Origin: Paraburkholderia caffeinitolerans
Lineage (GTDB): Bacteria > Pseudomonadota > Gammaproteobacteria > Burkholderiales > Burkholderiaceae
NCBI RefSeq assembly: GCF_902859945.1
Contig: NZ_CADIKL010000015.1
Span: forward strand, 98,384-162,383
Direction of reading: 5' to 3'
Length of the DNA stretch: 64,000 nucleotides
The position numbers were made by a program, and so were the translations under genes. The notes under the pieces were generated by a model. It did no database searches. It was not told the DNA's origin and was given only the letters and a program-made list of their open reading frames with translations. Position 1 is the first letter of the stretch, and each line of letters opens with the position of its first letter. Below are positions 62,328 through 64,000 of the stretch, in pieces.

Positions 62328-63488
62328 ATGAAGAAATCGCTAATCGCCCTTGCACTGACCGGCGCATTTGCGGGAGCGGCGCATGCGCAAAGCAGCGTGA
62401 CGCTCTATGGCCTGATCGACGCAGGCCTCGTCTACACCAATAACCAGCTCGGCCACAGCAGCTGGCAGCTCAGCAGCAGCCCGACGCAGAACTCGGTGTT
62501 CGGCCTCAAGGGCTCGGAAGACCTCGGCGGCGGTCTCCATGCACTGTTCAAGATCGAGCAGAGCTTCATGATCAATAACGGCGCCCAGGCGTTTGCCGGC
62601 AGCATGTTCGGTTCACAGGCATGGGTGGGCCTGCAAAGCGACCCGTACGGCACGCTCACGTTCGGCCGCCAGTTCGACGTGATGAACGACCTCGTGGGCC
62701 CGCTCACGGCGGAATGGAACACGTGGGGCGGGAGCCTGGCCGGCCATCCGTTCGAAAACGACAATCTCTCGGCCAACTCGGTGGTCTTCAACAACACCGT
62801 CAAATATGCGAGCCCGACGTGGAACGGCCTCACGTTCGAGACCATGTACGCGTTCAGCAACAAGGCCGGCAACTTCGCCAACAACCGGGCGTACGGCTTT
62901 GCGGTGTCGTATGCGCAAGGGCCGGTCAATCTCGCGGCGGGCTACCTGCAGGCCAACGGCCCCGGCAACGGCAGTGGCGCGATCACCACGGGCGACACGA
63001 GCGCGGACTTCATCGCGCAGCGCCAGCGCATCTGGTCGCTGGGCGGCAACTATACCTATGGCCCGGTCACGGCCGGCCTTGTGTGGAGCCACACGCAGAT
63101 CGACAACGCGGCAGGCGTGTTCGCGTTCGGCTCGGGCACGTATCTGGGCGCGGGCGATGCGTCGGCGGGAACGCTTGGCGGTTCGCTGCGTCTGGACAAC
63201 TACGAAGCCAATCTGAAATATGCGCTTACACCGGCATGGACGGTCTCGGGCGCCTATACGTACACGCACGGCGCTTATAACGGCTCGGCCCCGGGCTGGA
63301 ACACGGCGATGCTGCAAACCGCATACGCCATCAGCAAGCGCACCGACTTCTATGTCGAAGGCGTTTATCAGAACGTGCACGGCGCGCCGCAAGGTTCGGT
63401 GCTGTCGCACGCGATGATCAACACGCTCTCGCCGTCGTCGACGCAGACCCAGGTGGCGGTGGCGGCGGGGATGCGCCACGCATTCTGA
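62328..63488 (+). CDS. Burkholderia-type trimeric outer-membrane porin
   Basis: The product is 386 aa with a signal peptide ending near residue 20 (GAAHAQSS). The mature N-terminus SVTLYGLIDAGLVYTN and the constriction-loop motif with LGGGLHALFKIEQ are typical of the Gram-negative porin family (16-stranded general diffusion porins). The sequence ends in VAVAAGMRHAF, whose terminal Phe is the outer-membrane assembly signal. It stands alone, with its own promoter region. Confidence 0.95.
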   Translation: MKKSLIALALTGAFAGAAHAQSSVTLYGLIDAGLVYTNNQLGHSSWQLSSSPTQNSVFGLKGSEDLGGGLHALFKIEQSFMINNGAQAFAGSMFGSQAWVGLQSDPYGTLTFGRQFDVMNDLVGPLTAEWNTWGGSLAGHPFENDNLSANSVVFNNTVKYASPTWNGLTFETMYAFSNKAGNFANNRAYGFAVSYAQGPVNLAAGYLQANGPGNGSGAITTGDTSADFIAQRQRIWSLGGNYTYGPVTAGLVWSHTQIDNAAGVFAFGSGTYLGAGDASAGTLGGSLRLDNYEANLKYALTPAWTVSGAYTYTHGAYNGSAPGWNTAMLQTAYAISKRTDFYVEGVYQNVHGAPQGSVLSHAMINTLSPSSTQTQVAVAAGMRHAF

Positions 63489-63732
63489 TCGGGACAGGTC
63501 TGGCCCTCCGGCCCTCTGAGCGGCGCAGGCGCGTGCGCCAATAGGACTTTGGTCCGATTGCTCCGGTCAGGCGGCCATCCCATGCTGAGGACACAGCGGG
63601 TGTCGCACCCGCCGCGCATGGCGGGCCGTCGCGGCGAGATAGCCGGGCATGCGCCAGCGGCGATACCCGCGAGCGCCGTCTTTTTCGTCCGATCATAGTT
63701 CGTTCTACCTGGTATTCGACCGGGGAGGCATC

Positions 63733-64000
63733 GTGAGCCTGTGTATGAAACGCCTCATCCGTGTGGTCTTTGTCGCGGGACTGCTGCCTGCCGGCGTGGT
63801 GAGCGCCGCGCCGATCATCTACCCGGCGAAGGGCCAGAGCCAGGCGCAGCAGCAGAAGGATCAAGGCGCGTGTTACTCGTGGGCCAAGAGCCATACCGGC
63901 ATCGATCCCACCCACGTGGCGGCCGCGCCACCGCCGCCTGCCGGTCCGGCCGTGGGCGGCGGTGAACGAGTCGGCGGCGCCGCGCGCGGCGCGGCGGGCG
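63733..64000 (+). CDS. Secreted glycine-zipper-type protein (3' end outside window)
   Basis: The open frame runs to the window end. GTG 63733 is taken as the start because GGGGAGG lies 4 bases upstream; ATG 63745 is also possible. A signal peptide (MKRLIRVVFVAGLLPAGVVSAA) precedes IIYPAKGQSQAQQQKDQGACYSW and, after a Pro-rich linker, RVGGAARGAAG, the start of a glycine-zipper segment. The order Gln-rich, Cys-Tyr-x-Trp, then AARGAA-type zipper matches YMGG-like envelope proteins of unknown function. At least 80 residues are seen and the C-terminus is missing. Confidence 0.8.
   Translation, partial: MSLCMKRLIRVVFVAGLLPAGVVSAAPIIYPAKGQSQAQQQKDQGACYSWAKSHTGIDPTHVAAAPPPPAGPAVGGGERVGGAARGAAG

Overview
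The window is G+C-rich, densely coded chromosomal DNA of a Gram-negative betaproteobacterium, most likely a Burkholderiaceae member of the Paraburkholderia/Burkholderia type. The evidence is the gene style: a recC-recB-recD operon, a Burkholderia-type trimeric porin, RND/EmrAB-NodT-type efflux with outer-membrane lipoproteins, a SUF cluster with a SufU-type scaffold, and a type II citrate synthase. The strain or species cannot be fixed from the sequence alone. No rRNA, tRNA, CRISPR array or intact insertion sequence was seen.

Layout. 1-9.1 kb: recCBD (recC cut by the window edge), chained by ATGA overlaps. 9.2-18 kb: ohr peroxidase with a TetR regulator, a LysE-type exporter, a TetR regulator divergent from a complete tripartite efflux pump (HlyD-MFS-NodT), and an aldehyde dehydrogenase with a possibly structured leader. 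18.5-26.4 kb: a secreted DUF2092 protein plus an Asn-rich secreted protein, a DUF1330 protein, a strong small-RNA candidate (about 20484-20541), a TPR/glycosyltransferase protein, an aldo-keto reductase, a zinc alcohol dehydrogenase and a MarR regulator. 26.4-34.7 kb: zwf, mntH, a secreted beta-propeller plus di-iron hydroxylase pair, aroG, and a PadR regulator with a siderophore-interacting reductase that resembles the E. coli YqjI/YqjH pair.

34.8-43.3 kb is the accessory region: visibly lower G+C, gene fragments (a DUF4238 piece, a LysR tail butted against a truncated and frameshifted hydroxyacid dehydrogenase) and a two-gene unit that I regard as the most interesting item. It is a 1373-residue protein with a HigA-type antitoxin helix-turn-helix fused to a large body, preceded by a perfect 30-bp palindrome, and followed by an AbiC-like protein carrying a HEPN-type Arg-Asn-x5-His motif. 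The arrangement suggests an autoregulated anti-phage (abortive infection) system in which the antitoxin-like repressor is built into the large protein; no HigB toxin gene is present.

43.5-49.5 kb: sufBCDSU-sufT-Rieske iron-sulfur assembly operon, with inverted repeats upstream. 49.5-55.1 kb: GNAT, glutaminase, and a DauBAR-like D-amino-acid conversion cluster (ornithine-cyclodeaminase family dehydrogenase, YheO/DauR regulator, divergent binding protein and FAD D-amino-acid dehydrogenase) around a shared palindromic control region. 55.1-64 kb: DHA2 efflux transporter, serine esterase, small hypothetical protein, gltA, glycogen-debranching-type protein, porin, and the start of a secreted glycine-zipper protein cut by the window end.
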